Shown one piece after another: positions 41,316 to 51,461 of a stretch of 64,000 nt of DNA. The notes under the pieces are model-generated. The model was not told the DNA's origin and searched no databases. It saw only the letters and a program-made list of their open reading frames with translations. The stretch's first letter is position 1. Each line of letters starts with the position of its first letter. Both the position numbers and the translations under genes were made by a program. The stretch is from G965230065 sp965230065 (GTDB lineage: Bacteria > Bacteroidota > Bacteroidia > Cytophagales > Cyclobacteriaceae), in the NCBI GenBank assembly GCA_965230065.1, contig OZ245942.1:3968001-4032000 (forward strand). The letters run 5' to 3'.

Positions 41316-43223
41316 TTATTTCTTAACAAACCTGTATAAACCAATTTCATTTCCAATAGATATTTTCATGATATAAATACCCGGTTGCAATGATTGGGGA
41401 GCATTCCAAAGAATGGTTTTATCCTCTATATCTTTTCTGTTCACCTGTAATTGGTCTATTAACTTGCCGTTCGTGCTATACACTTCAAGCAGCGTTAACC
41501 CTTTCATAGGCAAACTTTCTATGTTAATCTTAAGTGAGTTATTGTTAATTGGATTAGGATAAAGTGTGAGGGAGGAAGATGACAATGGGGATTCTAAACC
41601 CGTTATTACAGCCTGGTCTACCGTGATTAACTGATTGGCTGCCACTTCATATATTGTTTGTGAGCCTCCACCCATCCAGCGAACTTTCAGCGAATCTACA
41701 TTTGTGGTTTGCCCCAACCCGAAATGGGCAAGCGTACTGCTTTGAGATTCATGGCTGGAACCTCCGTCAATTTCCCTAATGAGCTTTTTGTCATTGACAT
41801 ATACTTCTACCCTCGATCCAATGCCATTTTTGTCAACCGTCTGTCCCAGCAGTTTTACTTTTAGCCAATTATTACCAGTAGCCTCATTTCTAAAAAGCCT
41901 GACTCCCTGGGTTTCTACCACATATCCGGGATCCTGGTACTGCGACTGGTTGACTACCAGTATATCAAGGTCGCCATCATTGTCATAATCAAAGGTTACA
42001 GCGCCCCTGCCAATGGATGGGTCAGAAAGGCCGGAAGAAAGGCTATTCAATACAAACTGTCCATTGATATTTTCTAATAACAGATTGGGGTTGGGTAAAA
42101 TACTGGGATTGAGACAGCCATTGGCAATATACAGGTCAGGATCCATATCATTGTCATAATCAAAAAAAATAGCGCCCCAGCTAATGGCAGGGACTCCCTG
42201 TCCTTCTTTTGTATAGAGCACAGGATGGGAAGTGCCTACTTGTTTTGTTTTTTCAAGAAATGGCTCGTTTTCTTTTCCCTGATTTTCTAAAAAAGGACTG
42301 GAAGAAATGTTTGAGATAAAATAGTCCATCCACCCATCGAGGTTATAATCGCCTATGCCTACACCCATGGCATTCATGGCAATGTCAAAGCCCATGGCCT
42401 CACTAACATCGGTAAAAGCTTTTTCAGGGTATTTATTTCTGTACAAAAGATTGGGCGTAGCCCGGTTCCCAAAATCATTGATGACCATCAGGTCAAGATC
42501 ACCATCATTATCATAATCGGTAAAAACGCCTCCAAAACCCAATCCGGTATGATCCATACCATACATGTCGCTGGCCTCGGTGAAGCTGCTACCGTTATTA
42601 TTGAGATAGATAAGGTCAGGGGCAGGAGCCTGTTGGCCTTCGGTGAGCACACCGCTGTAATCATCCAGTTTGCCCTTAAATTTATCAAAGTAATTGCCTA
42701 CGAATAAGTCAGGAAAGCCATCTTTGTTCACATCGCCAAAGGCGGCACCCGTAGAAAAGGTGATGTCATTCAATCCGTAGCTTTTCGTTTTATTGATGAA
42801 TTTTCCATTACCATCATTTATAAAAAGGAAATTGGCCGCAGCCGTAAACCTATCGTAATTCACAGAGGCAATAGTAGTAATAAAAATATCTGTGTATCCA
42901 TCTTTATTTACATCGGCACAAACAGCACCCTGGGTAACTACCGTATCTAAATCTGAAAATCCGGATTCATCAATAACATTTGTAAATGTGCCGTTCCCAT
43001 TGTTTTTGTAGAGGGCATCTTTACCACTGCCACCGGCAATGAATACATCTTCCAAGCCATCATTGTCAAAATCCAGTACTGCGGCACCGCCTCCGAAAGT
43101 CCCCTGAAATACCTGGAAGTAATGATTGATGCCTGCTTCTTCTGTTACATCTGTGAACAGACTTTGGGCAAGCAAAACTGATGAAAACAGGCTGAAAAAT
43201 AAGCTTGGAATAATTCTTTTCAT
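41316..43223 (-). CDS. CRTAC1-type FG-GAP/ASPIC-UnbV protein with T9SS type A domain
   Basis: 635 residues from the ATG at 43223. A signal peptide ends at LLAQS. Calcium-binding FG-GAP/VCBS blades repeat the DxDxDGxxD pattern (VLDFDNDGLEDVFIAGG, DVNKDGYTDIF, DYDNDGDLDLMV, DYDNDGDLDILVV), forming a beta-propeller. An ASPIC/UnbV segment holds SLKVRWMGGGSQTIYEV. A type A sorting domain ends it (YPNPINNNSL). Likely a surface binding protein of the locus. Gap to SusD is 253 bases and contains repeats. Confidence 0.88.
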   Translation of the reverse strand: MKRIIPSLFFSLFSSVLLAQSLFTDVTEEAGINHYFQVFQGTFGGGAAVLDFDNDGLEDVFIAGGSGKDALYKNNGNGTFTNVIDESGFSDLDTVVTQGAVCADVNKDGYTDIFITTIASVNYDRFTAAANFLFINDGNGKFINKTKSYGLNDITFSTGAAFGDVNKDGFPDLFVGNYFDKFKGKLDDYSGVLTEGQQAPAPDLIYLNNNGSSFTEASDMYGMDHTGLGFGGVFTDYDNDGDLDLMVINDFGNRATPNLLYRNKYPEKAFTDVSEAMGFDIAMNAMGVGIGDYNLDGWMDYFISNISSSPFLENQGKENEPFLEKTKQVGTSHPVLYTKEGQGVPAISWGAIFFDYDNDMDPDLYIANGCLNPSILPNPNLLLENINGQFVLNSLSSGLSDPSIGRGAVTFDYDNDGDLDILVVNQSQYQDPGYVVETQGVRLFRNEATGNNWLKVKLLGQTVDKNGIGSRVEVYVNDKKLIREIDGGSSHESQSSTLAHFGLGQTTNVDSLKVRWMGGGSQTIYEVAANQLITVDQAVITGLESPLSSSSLTLYPNPINNNSLKINIESLPMKGLTLLEVYSTNGKLIDQLQVNRKDIEDKTILWNAPQSLQPGIYIMKISIGNEIGLYRFVKK

Positions 43224-43289
43224 ACAAAACAATTGGCGTTAGTATTTGCTTTAATTGCAGGCAAATATATTTTTTCGGATGCAAAATAC

Positions 43290-43416
43290 TGTGGTACAGG
43301 CATCTTGCCTACGCGGCCCGGCCTGTACAGGCGAGACGCCCAATGTCGTCAACTTAAGCTCGTCCCCAAGGATGTGGGCTGTGAGGACCGGGCCACGGCG
43401 GCACAGCCCATGGGGA
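43290..43416. repeat. composite of TGTGGTACAGGC and GGCTGTG palindromes
   Basis: The left part (43290-43340) has TGTGGTACAGGCATCTTGCC and GCCTGTACAGGC. The right part (43375-43416) has GTGGGCTGTGAGGACCGGGC and GGCACAGCCCATGGGG. They match repeats at 32451-32496 and 26902-26926. The block splits the SusC/SusD operon from its downstream genes. Confidence 0.65.
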
Positions 43417-43476
43417 GGGAAAAAAGGAACGCTGCTGATATGAAATTACCAACAGCATTCCTTTCTAAATCATTCC

Positions 43477-45045
43477 TTAATAACCCGGATTCTGCTCAAT
43501 ATTAGAATCTCCGTCTATAACAGATTGGGGAATGGGCCACAGATAATTTTTTGAAGGATCAAACTGCCGGTTTTCAAGGGAGGGTACTGAGGGAATCACT
43601 TCTTCAGCAGTTCTCCATCGGAGGAGGTCAAAGTACCGGGTACCCTCCATGGCAAACTCTACCCTTCTTTCGTGCCTGATTTCTTTTCTCATTTCTTCTT
43701 TTGTAAGCCCTTCCGGAAAATCGGGCATCATAGCACGGCTTCTCACTTTATTCACTGCTGCATATACAGAAGCATCCGGGCCTACCGCCTCGTTTTGCGC
43801 TTCAGCGTACATCAGTAGTACATCGGCATACCTTAACAGTACCAAATCTACCGGGCTGTTGGAAGTTCCGGTGTTGCCTGTTTCAGAGACCCACTTCCGG
43901 CTTCTCATTTTAATGGCATCCGGATTGGTTACTTCACTGCCATTCACGGTAAAATGCTCAACAGGGTCAAGTACCAGACCCCGGTAAGTATCGCCGGGGA
44001 AGAAGAACGTCCATCGCAACCGGGGGTCACGGTTGGTCAGTATATCATCCGGGTCATAAAGAGGGGATGTACTGATGGGTTGCCCGTCTGTCATGTAATA
44101 ATCATCCACCAAGTCACGGGTATAGGTGAAAGAACCCCATCCATTACCGGGTTCACCAGTACCTGGTGCATAATGGACTTGCAAGAAGCTGCCTTCCCCT
44201 CCGGCATCGGTGAGGTACTGAATGCTGAAAAATATTTCCTTGCTGTCTTCATTTGTACCCCTGAATAAACCTTCATAATCTTCGTCCAGGGCAATTTCTG
44301 CACCTTCAGCATCTATGATCTGTTTGAAGGTAGCGGCTGCTTCTGCCCATTGCTCGTTATAAAGTAAAACCTTGCCTTTAAGTGCCAATGCTGCCTGTTT
44401 GGTTGGGCGGCCAATTTGTCCGTTGTTAGGAATATAATCCAGGTTTTCAGCAGCGAAGTCTAAATCCTCCATGATCAACTGGATTACTTCTTCTTTGGTA
44501 TTTCGTGTAAGGTCTACCGCTTCTTCGTTGGTCAACAAGCGAGTAACGATAGGTACGCCACCATAAACTGCTACCATGTCAGAATAGACAAACCCTCTTA
44601 AAAACCGTAATTCTGCCAGCCACTTGTTAGCATTTTCCTCAGGCATATCTACAGTATTGGATTCAATAATTTCTATCATGTTATTGATTCTTGCCAGTGC
44701 CTGATAACCATAGGTGTACTTCCAGGCTACTATACTTCCTGTGGTAGGACTCATAGTCCCTCTGGCAATGGCCGAAAAGCCATATTCCCAGTCACAGCAG
44801 AGTACTGCATTATCTGTAGCAACATCAAAGTGGGGCTGCACATGTACAAAGGCACCTCCCCAAATATCTCCCTGAAATATAGAATATACCCCATTGATTC
44901 CGGTAACAATGTCTTGTTCCGTTTTGAAAAAGCCTTCTGCAGAAGCTGATCCTACAGGCTCTTTGTCTAAAATATCATCATTACAACCTCCTGATAAAAC
45001 AATCAGAATTAGTGATAGTGCGAATAAATATATGTTAGCTTTCAT
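43477..45045 (-). CDS. SusD/RagB family outer-membrane lipoprotein
   Basis: 522 residues. Lipoprotein signal LSGGCNDDILDKEPVG. The TPR-rich SusD fold spans the protein: FFKTEQDIVTGINGVYS at the start, RINNMIEIIESN, LRFLRGFVYSDMVAVYGG (typical), YADVLLMYAEAQNEAVG, and RHERRVEFAMEGTRYFDLLRW near the end. It binds glycan at the surface and closes over SusC. It is 17 bases after SusC. Confidence 0.95.
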   Translation of the reverse strand: MKANIYLFALSLILIVLSGGCNDDILDKEPVGSASAEGFFKTEQDIVTGINGVYSIFQGDIWGGAFVHVQPHFDVATDNAVLCCDWEYGFSAIARGTMSPTTGSIVAWKYTYGYQALARINNMIEIIESNTVDMPEENANKWLAELRFLRGFVYSDMVAVYGGVPIVTRLLTNEEAVDLTRNTKEEVIQLIMEDLDFAAENLDYIPNNGQIGRPTKQAALALKGKVLLYNEQWAEAAATFKQIIDAEGAEIALDEDYEGLFRGTNEDSKEIFFSIQYLTDAGGEGSFLQVHYAPGTGEPGNGWGSFTYTRDLVDDYYMTDGQPISTSPLYDPDDILTNRDPRLRWTFFFPGDTYRGLVLDPVEHFTVNGSEVTNPDAIKMRSRKWVSETGNTGTSNSPVDLVLLRYADVLLMYAEAQNEAVGPDASVYAAVNKVRSRAMMPDFPEGLTKEEMRKEIRHERRVEFAMEGTRYFDLLRWRTAEEVIPSVPSLENRQFDPSKNYLWPIPQSVIDGDSNIEQNPGY

Positions 45046-45062
45046 CTGTTTTATGTTTTATC

Positions 45063-48000
45063 TTAAAATTTGATGTTCAACCCTCCGGTAATAATTCTTA
45101 AATTAGGATATGAATTGGTGCCCCGGTCAGCTCCCGGAGGACGCTCAGGGTCCAGATAGGGAAAGTCTGTGACCGTAAACAGGTTACTTCCATTGGCATA
45201 AACCCTGATGCTTTGGATAAAAATATTATCCAGAATCCGTTGCGGTAGGGTATATCCGATTTGCAGGTTTTTCATCCGTAAATAACTTCTGTCAAACATC
45301 CAGAAGGTATTGTTGGTGCTGTTGCTGGGGCCTGTAGAAACGTACATCCTGGGCATTGAGCCATCGGGGTTGTCAGGCGTCCACCGGTCTACCCACCTTG
45401 CCTGTAAGCCGGAGGTATTGAAAAAGGGAGCGGCCAGTTCTTCACTGGAGTATCCGTTAAAGTCTGCGGCTCCCTGAAACAGGGCAAAAAGGTCAAAACC
45501 TTTGTAGGCAAGTCGGAAATTAAACCCATAAGACCATACCGGGTTTTGGTGGCCAATCACCTTTCGGTCGTCCGGTGTAATAACTCCATCAGGTACGCCT
45601 TCGGGGCCGCTGATATCAGCCAGCCACACATCACCCACTCCATAATTGGGGTCCAGCCCGGAATGATCCGCAGCATTGTTAAATTCTTCCTCGGTTCGGA
45701 AAATACCTACTGCCTGGTATCCGAAATAACTATTAATGGGCGAACCGGGTTCAATGATCGTTCTTCCGTCAATGGCCCGGTCACTACCATCATTGGGAAT
45801 GGTGGGGTTAAGTTCTTCTACCGTGCTTTTCACATGCGTAACATTTCCACTCACAGAAAGGTTGAAGTCGCCAAAGTTGTCATTATAGGTCAAACCCAAC
45901 TCCCAGCCTTCATTTTTCACTTCTGCGGCATTTGAGATTTGGGAACTGAAACCTGTGGTAATTTCTGAGGGAAGGTCGTACAGGATATTGCTCGTATTTC
46001 TGATAAAGTAATCGGCTTCCACTTCGATTTTTGAGTTAAACAGTCCCAGGTTAAGCCCAATATCACTCATAGCAGTCGATTCCCAGGTAAGTTCGGCATT
46101 CCCCTGGTCTGTGAGGGCAACCCCCGGCACCAAGGTGCCTCCAAAAGAATATGCCTGGGTGAGCGAGAGGCTTTTTGCAAAGCGGAAATCCCCTATATTC
46201 TGATTGCCCAATTTACCCCAGGAGACTCTAAATTTCAGAAAATCTACTGCATTTACATTGTCAAAGAAACCTTCTTCAGAAACGACCCATCCGGCAGAAA
46301 AAGAAGGGAATGCACCCCACTTGTCATTTAAAAACCGTGAGGTGCCATCATACCTTAAATTGGCTTCAAATAAATACTTTTCCTGAAAATTGTAATTCAG
46401 CCGTCCAAAATAAGACTGTAACGCCCATGTAGTTCCCCCCTCATCATTGGCAGCCGTGGAGGCATCGCCGGAAGATAGCGTTTTTACAGAGTTTGATATT
46501 TGACCGCTTCGTGATGTATTAAACCAATCACTGTTATGTTCTTCCTGGTTGAAACCTATTAGTGCTTTAAAATTGTGGGGACCAAAGCTCTTGTCATAAG
46601 AAGCCTGTAACCAGGTGGTAACATTCAGTGCCTGATTTGCGGAACGGCTTCTTCCCCTCAAAGGGGCAATCTCTGTAACATTTCCGGTAACAATATCATA
46701 GATTTCTACCAGGTTGTTAAAAGTAGCTTCATTTTCAGTTCTATAATTTACGGCTGCCGTACCTTTCACATTGAGCCCTTCAATGATTTCATAGTTTAGG
46801 TAAACGTTTCCTAACATATCATAGCTGAGTTCATTATATTCACGGGAGGCGGCAATGGCCATGGGGTTGGCGCGTCCGGCCAGGCCCAGGGGTGAAGCAA
46901 ACCGCCCCTGATCATCATAAGGAGTATTGAAAGGAAGGCCCTGTATGGCAAGTCCTGCTACATTCCCATCCCCAAGGACATTATCCCCCGGTGCATTAAT
47001 TTCCCCCCTGATTAATGAAAGGCTCGTTCCAATGCGGACTTTATCATTTACGTACGTGTCAAGGTTAAACCTGGAGTTATACCGTTTAAAAGTAGAATTG
47101 GGGATGGTACCATCCTGGTCAAGATAACCCAGTGAAAACCTGAAGTTCGTTTTTTCAGATCCTCCGGAAACACTAATGTTATGTTGCTGAATCAGCCCTT
47201 TTTTGAATACCACATCAATCCAGTCGGTATTGATGCCTCTTTGGCGAAATCCTTCAATTTCTTCAGGAGAGTATTTTGGCGGGTTTCCAAAGTTGGCCTG
47301 CCCTTCATTCCATAATTCGGCAAACTGTACCGAGTTGGTGACCATTTCGGGCAAACGGATGGTTTCAGAAGAGCCCACATACCCATTGTAATCAAAGGTA
47401 ATCCGGTCGCCCCTGCTACCTCTTTTGGTAGTAACCAGCACTACGCCATTGGCAGCTCGTGAACCGTAGATAGCGGCGGAAGCAGCATCTTTCAAGACGG
47501 TAACAGTTTCTATGTCATCCGGGTTAATATTGTTGAGGGGTGCTTCAATGCCGTCTACCAGCACCAAAGGGTCAGAGTTGTTCAGGGTGCCAATGCCCCG
47601 GATATTAATTTGCACATTATCACGGCCCGCCTGACCTGAATTCTGGTTGACATATACGCCCGAAACAGTTCCCTGCAAGGCGGTGGCCGCGGAAGTGATA
47701 GGCCGGTTGGCGATTTCTTTTTCACCCACACTGGATACAGAACCTGTGAGGTTGGCTTTTTTCTGGGTGCCGTACCCAACTACCACTACTTCTTGCAGCG
47801 TAGCGATATCCGGAGAGAGGGTAATATCGATCTGGCTTCTGCCGTTCACCGTTATTTCCTGGGTAAGATAACCCACAAAGCTGAATACCAAAACCCCATC
47901 TTCTGCTACATTCAGGGAATATTTGCCATCTACATCGGTTACAGTACCATTTGTAGTTCCTTTTTCCACAATAGATACGCCTGGGATACTATTCCCTTCA

Positions 48001-48431
48001 TCATCTTTAACGGTACCGGAAACGATGGCTTCAATGACTGATATTTCATTAACTTCACTTTTTACCGAGACTGGCTTTTTATTTACATGAATATTTCCAT
48101 TCACTCTTTTAAACATAAAGTCAGAGTTCATTGAAATATCTTCCAGCACAGTGCCTAAGGATTGGTTGTCGGCTGTAACCGTAATTAACTTTTTGGATAA
48201 GCTTTTACGGTTATAGGTAAAATTGATACTGGATTGTTTTTCCAGGGCAGAAAATACTTTGCTGTATTCCTCATTTTCTACATCTATGGAAACATACATG
48301 TCATAAATACTCTTCCATTGGGCGTTGGCATCTTCAGCTTTCAGCAATGTGATGAACAAGGCTTGCAATAAAAAAACATATATGAATAACCTAGACATCC
48401 ACAATATTTTACGGAGTAAATATTTTTTCAT
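45063..48431 (-). CDS. SusC/RagA family TonB-dependent transporter with STN domain
   Basis: 1,122 residues from the ATG at 48431. The N-terminal STN signalling domain (about 40-110; MYVSIDVENEEYSKVFSALE) allows contact with the FecR protein encoded upstream. A carboxypeptidase-regulatory-like domain follows (VSGTVKDDEGNSIPG), then the TonB box and plug (LQEVVVVGYGTQKKANLTGS), then a 22-strand-type barrel. The C-terminus TNSYPNLRIITGGLNIKF is typical. It imports an oligosaccharide with SusD. An extra N-terminal stretch up to 48479 is rejected. Confidence 0.95.
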   Translation of the reverse strand: MKKYLLRKILWMSRLFIYVFLLQALFITLLKAEDANAQWKSIYDMYVSIDVENEEYSKVFSALEKQSSINFTYNRKSLSKKLITVTADNQSLGTVLEDISMNSDFMFKRVNGNIHVNKKPVSVKSEVNEISVIEAIVSGTVKDDEGNSIPGVSIVEKGTTNGTVTDVDGKYSLNVAEDGVLVFSFVGYLTQEITVNGRSQIDITLSPDIATLQEVVVVGYGTQKKANLTGSVSSVGEKEIANRPITSAATALQGTVSGVYVNQNSGQAGRDNVQINIRGIGTLNNSDPLVLVDGIEAPLNNINPDDIETVTVLKDAASAAIYGSRAANGVVLVTTKRGSRGDRITFDYNGYVGSSETIRLPEMVTNSVQFAELWNEGQANFGNPPKYSPEEIEGFRQRGINTDWIDVVFKKGLIQQHNISVSGGSEKTNFRFSLGYLDQDGTIPNSTFKRYNSRFNLDTYVNDKVRIGTSLSLIRGEINAPGDNVLGDGNVAGLAIQGLPFNTPYDDQGRFASPLGLAGRANPMAIAASREYNELSYDMLGNVYLNYEIIEGLNVKGTAAVNYRTENEATFNNLVEIYDIVTGNVTEIAPLRGRSRSANQALNVTTWLQASYDKSFGPHNFKALIGFNQEEHNSDWFNTSRSGQISNSVKTLSSGDASTAANDEGGTTWALQSYFGRLNYNFQEKYLFEANLRYDGTSRFLNDKWGAFPSFSAGWVVSEEGFFDNVNAVDFLKFRVSWGKLGNQNIGDFRFAKSLSLTQAYSFGGTLVPGVALTDQGNAELTWESTAMSDIGLNLGLFNSKIEVEADYFIRNTSNILYDLPSEITTGFSSQISNAAEVKNEGWELGLTYNDNFGDFNLSVSGNVTHVKSTVEELNPTIPNDGSDRAIDGRTIIEPGSPINSYFGYQAVGIFRTEEEFNNAADHSGLDPNYGVGDVWLADISGPEGVPDGVITPDDRKVIGHQNPVWSYGFNFRLAYKGFDLFALFQGAADFNGYSSEELAAPFFNTSGLQARWVDRWTPDNPDGSMPRMYVSTGPSNSTNNTFWMFDRSYLRMKNLQIGYTLPQRILDNIFIQSIRVYANGSNLFTVTDFPYLDPERPPGADRGTNSYPNLRIITGGLNIKF

Positions 48432-48521
48432 AATTTTAATAGTTGTTTTGGTTGTACAATGGACTAAGACAGCTTCCAACAGGATACCTTGGAACGTTCT
48501 GTGTTGGAATTACCTAGTGCT

Positions 48522-48543
48522 AGGCCGGGCGCAAGCCTGGCCT
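48522..48543. repeat. AGGCCGGGC inverted repeat
   Basis: AGGCCGGGC (48522-48530) pairs with GCCTGGCCT (48535-48543) with one mismatch and a 4-base loop. It lies in the 156-base FecR-SusC gap, where it might lower transcription between them. Confidence 0.5.
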
Positions 48544-48587
48544 TTAGCTTGAATCAAAATCGATGATTAAGTGGCCTATTCTCATAT

Positions 48588-49610
48588 TTATTCAGTTGTT
48601 AAGTAGACTTTTTTATTCTCTATTTTGAATTGAAACCTGCTGATAGAAGTGTACTGTAAGCCTTCTAATACATTCTCAAGACTTGAACCCCGAAACTTCC
48701 CGGAAAAATCACCGCGCAAGCGCACACTTTCATCTATCACAAACTTTACCCCGTACCATTTTTCAAGTTCCTCAAATACCTGGGGCAATGGCATTTTATT
48801 AAAATTCAGGATATCGTTTTGCCATGCCAACACTGCATCTGGATCATAAGCCTGCTTGGAAATTTTCCGTTTGGATTTGTCAAAAACACCCATTTCATTG
48901 GGTAGCAGCATGATTGAGGTGTCTGCTGGCTGCCGTACTTCAACCTTTCCAGTTACTACTGCTACATTTATTTCACCTTCGTTGGAATAGGAGCGCAAAT
49001 TGAAAGAAGTACCCAACACTTTTGTGAAAACCCCGTCTGATTCAATGATGAAAGGCTTGCTGCTGTTTTTGACTACCTCAAAAAAACCTTCACCCGAAAA
49101 ATGCACCTCTCTTTTATTGTCTGAAAACTCAGCCGGATAAGAAATTTTGCTATCTGAGTTTAATTTAACTATCGTTCCGTCTGGTAAGCTAACAGTAAGT
49201 TTCTGCCCATACTCCGTCTGCTTTTCTATGATAGTCTGTAAGGTTGGCAACTCCTTTTGCTCTAACCAATTAAATCCGGCATAGGAAATAATAAGTAAGA
49301 GCAAACTGGCAGCTACGCCCCAGTAGATGAACCTATTCTTCCCTTTCACAGAGGCTGTTTTGTGGAGGCTCTTATATTGGATATTTTCTTTAAGCTGATC
49401 GAGTGCTTCCTGATTTAATGCATATTCCTTATCTAATTTGATAGCCTTTACAAATTGGGCGGCAAGGTTTACATTTTGTTGCTGACCAGGGTTTTTTCTG
49501 AGATACTCACTCCAATGGTTGTCTGGTATGTTTGTGCCAGACTTTGCCCACTGTATGAAAGACTCGTCTTGTATTAATTCTTTGACAGTGAAAATTTTTC
49601 CTGATTTCAT
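48588..49610 (-). CDS. FecR family anti-sigma factor
   Basis: 340 residues from the ATG at 49610; the next upstream ATG is at 49631. Cytosolic N-terminus binds sigma; one membrane helix at about residues 93-112 (FIYWGVAASLLLLIISYAGF). The periplasmic FecR domain shows LTVSLPDGTIVKLNSDSKIS and VHFSGEGFFEVVKN; a DUF4974-like C-terminus reads PLPQVFEELEKWYGVKFVID. It likely relays SusC loading to the sigma factor. Confidence 0.93.
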   Translation of the reverse strand: MKSGKIFTVKELIQDESFIQWAKSGTNIPDNHWSEYLRKNPGQQQNVNLAAQFVKAIKLDKEYALNQEALDQLKENIQYKSLHKTASVKGKNRFIYWGVAASLLLLIISYAGFNWLEQKELPTLQTIIEKQTEYGQKLTVSLPDGTIVKLNSDSKISYPAEFSDNKREVHFSGEGFFEVVKNSSKPFIIESDGVFTKVLGTSFNLRSYSNEGEINVAVVTGKVEVRQPADTSIMLLPNEMGVFDKSKRKISKQAYDPDAVLAWQNDILNFNKMPLPQVFEELEKWYGVKFVIDESVRLRGDFSGKFRGSSLENVLEGLQYTSISRFQFKIENKKVYLTTE

Positions 49611-49774
49611 GGATGTGCAGTACGTACACATCTAAAAGGGTAAAAGCCATTGATTTACCGCATGTCTTGAAAATATTTATATATTAACTAAATATTTTAA
49701 GATAATATTGATGATATGACATTAATTAAATCAACTAATTGAAATATTAGCAAAGGTATAAAGCGGCTTTACTC

Positions 49775-50419
49775 TTAGGGGGTGAGAAATTCAGACAATG
49801 CTTCAATACCCCTTTGAATAAGTTCCCTTGCGCTATTGATGCGTGAAAATTCAAACAATTCGGCGATTTGGGTATAAGTCATCCCTTCATAATAAAAGAG
49901 AAATATTGCTTCTCTTTGCAGAAGTGTCAGTTGGTGAAGAGCTTTATTAAGTTGGTGTGTTCTCTCAGCATCCAATAAACTGTTCATCCACTCAACTTCA
50001 TGTGATAGTGTAATACCTAACTGAATTTCTTTCACATCAGTGAGGCTGCTCATTTTGTTTGCTTTTTTTAAAGCCCTGAAAAGTCTTCTTCTAAATGATT
50101 TGAGCAGGTAAAATTTGATGGAATCTGTTTCCCCCAGCCTGTTTCCTCGCTCCCTCAGATCAACAAACAAATCCTGAATGCAATCTTTTACCAGATCCAT
50201 ATTTTGGGTGAATTGTCGCCCATAATTATAAAGGTGATTGGCATTATCAGCATAAATAAGCTCAAAGGCAGTTTGATCTCCTTTTTTGAAATCTTCCCAC
50301 AGCCTGCTTTCATCCACTTTGGCAGGCTTCCTGAGCATTTTTTTTTCATGAGAGATATCTGCATCCGACATCACTGACGAATTTGCTTCCCATATATGAA
50401 ATGCGTGTGAATCCCCCAT
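49775..50419 (-). CDS. ECF sigma factor of the SusC/SusD locus
   Basis: 214 residues. Region 2: LYNYGRQFTQNMDLVKDCIQ and DLFVDLRERG; region 4: LQREAIFLFYYEGMTYTQIA with the recognition helix to SRINSARELIQRG. The N-terminus is about 35 residues longer than usual; an internal start near residue 28 (MLRKPAKV) would give a standard length. It is first in the locus, 164 bases before FecR, and divergent from proC. Confidence 0.92.
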   Translation of the reverse strand: MGDSHAFHIWEANSSVMSDADISHEKKMLRKPAKVDESRLWEDFKKGDQTAFELIYADNANHLYNYGRQFTQNMDLVKDCIQDLFVDLRERGNRLGETDSIKFYLLKSFRRRLFRALKKANKMSSLTDVKEIQLGITLSHEVEWMNSLLDAERTHQLNKALHQLTLLQREAIFLFYYEGMTYTQIAELFEFSRINSARELIQRGIEALSEFLTP

Positions 50420-50569
50420 TGGATTTATTATACGAGGCTAGTTACTTAAGCTTTATCTGGAATAAACTCCTCTTATTGGTTTTATAGATACATTTGTAAT
50501 ACTAATATTGTAAAATATTATTAATTCTCGATAAGAAAAAATAATTCCGTAAAATAATAATCATAGAAA

Positions 50570-51370
50570 ATGCATAAAAAAATAGCCATCCTTGGCGGAG
50601 GAAACCTCGGACAAGCCATTGCCCTGGGACTGGTAAGCACCAGTGAATATAAGCCAGCAGACATCATCGTTACCCGCAGGAAACTGCACGGAATGGAGGC
50701 ACTGGAAAAAAAAGGAATTGGCCTGACAACAGATAATGCAGATGCCGTTCAAGATGCCGGCCTGGTTTTATTGTGTGTACAACCACGGCAGGTTCCTGAT
50801 CTGTTGCATGAAATCAAAGCTTTTTTGAGTGCAGAGCGTCATGTATTGGTTTCTACTGTTACCGGAGTGAAAATCCAGGAGATAGAAGCCGTGGTAGGGG
50901 AGCAGTTTCCCATTGTGCGTGCCATGCCCAACACGGCTATTGCCATCCGGGAATCTATGACAACGATTGCTGCTAAAAATACAGCCTCGGAAAAGTTACA
51001 GCAGGTACAAGCTATTTTTGATGTAATGGGGCAAACCCTCATCATTGATGAAGAACTTATGGCGGCTGCTACGGTGCTGGGGGCCAGTGGTATTGCTTTT
51101 TGCCTTCGGTATATCCGTGCCGTGGCCCAGGGTGGTATTCAGATGGGTTTCCATGCCGAAGAAGCCCAGGCCATCGCAGTACAAACCTGCCGGGGGGCTG
51201 CTTCCTTACTTCTTCAAGCCGGAAATCACCCTGAAATGGAAATTGACAAAGTGACCACACCCCAGGGCTGTACCATTGCCGGGCTCAACGAAATGGAGCA
51301 CAATGGGTTAAGTTCCGCCGTTATTAAGGGTATTGTTGCTTCATTTGACCGGATTGCCAATATCAAATAA
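50570..51370 (+). CDS. proC: pyrroline-5-carboxylate reductase
   Basis: 266 residues. The N-terminal Rossmann motif is AILGGGNLGQAIALGL; the family signature region is VRAMPNTAIAIRESMTTI, and the C-terminal dimer region contains VTTPQGCTIAGLNEME, matching the ProC signature. It converts pyrroline-5-carboxylate to proline. A TACATTTG match to the -7 box lies at 50489-50496. An inverted repeat follows the stop. Confidence 0.95.
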   Translation: MHKKIAILGGGNLGQAIALGLVSTSEYKPADIIVTRRKLHGMEALEKKGIGLTTDNADAVQDAGLVLLCVQPRQVPDLLHEIKAFLSAERHVLVSTVTGVKIQEIEAVVGEQFPIVRAMPNTAIAIRESMTTIAAKNTASEKLQQVQAIFDVMGQTLIIDEELMAAATVLGASGIAFCLRYIRAVAQGGIQMGFHAEEAQAIAVQTCRGAASLLLQAGNHPEMEIDKVTTPQGCTIAGLNEMEHNGLSSAVIKGIVASFDRIANIK

Positions 51371-51383
51371 ACACCAGGCTGGA

Positions 51384-51446
51384 GACTTCGGAAGTTTAGG
51401 AAATCTAAGCAAATGAGGTGCTTGGGCATCCAAAGCTTCCGAAGTC
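51384..51446. repeat. GACTTCGGAAGTTT inverted repeat, second copy
   Basis: GACTTCGGAAGTTT (51384-51397) and AAAGCTTCCGAAGTC (51432-51446) are near-complementary arms. The first copy is at 10621-10683. It sits between convergent proC and the adhesin end. Confidence 0.7.
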
Positions 51447-51461
51447 TTTCAGTATTTAAGC

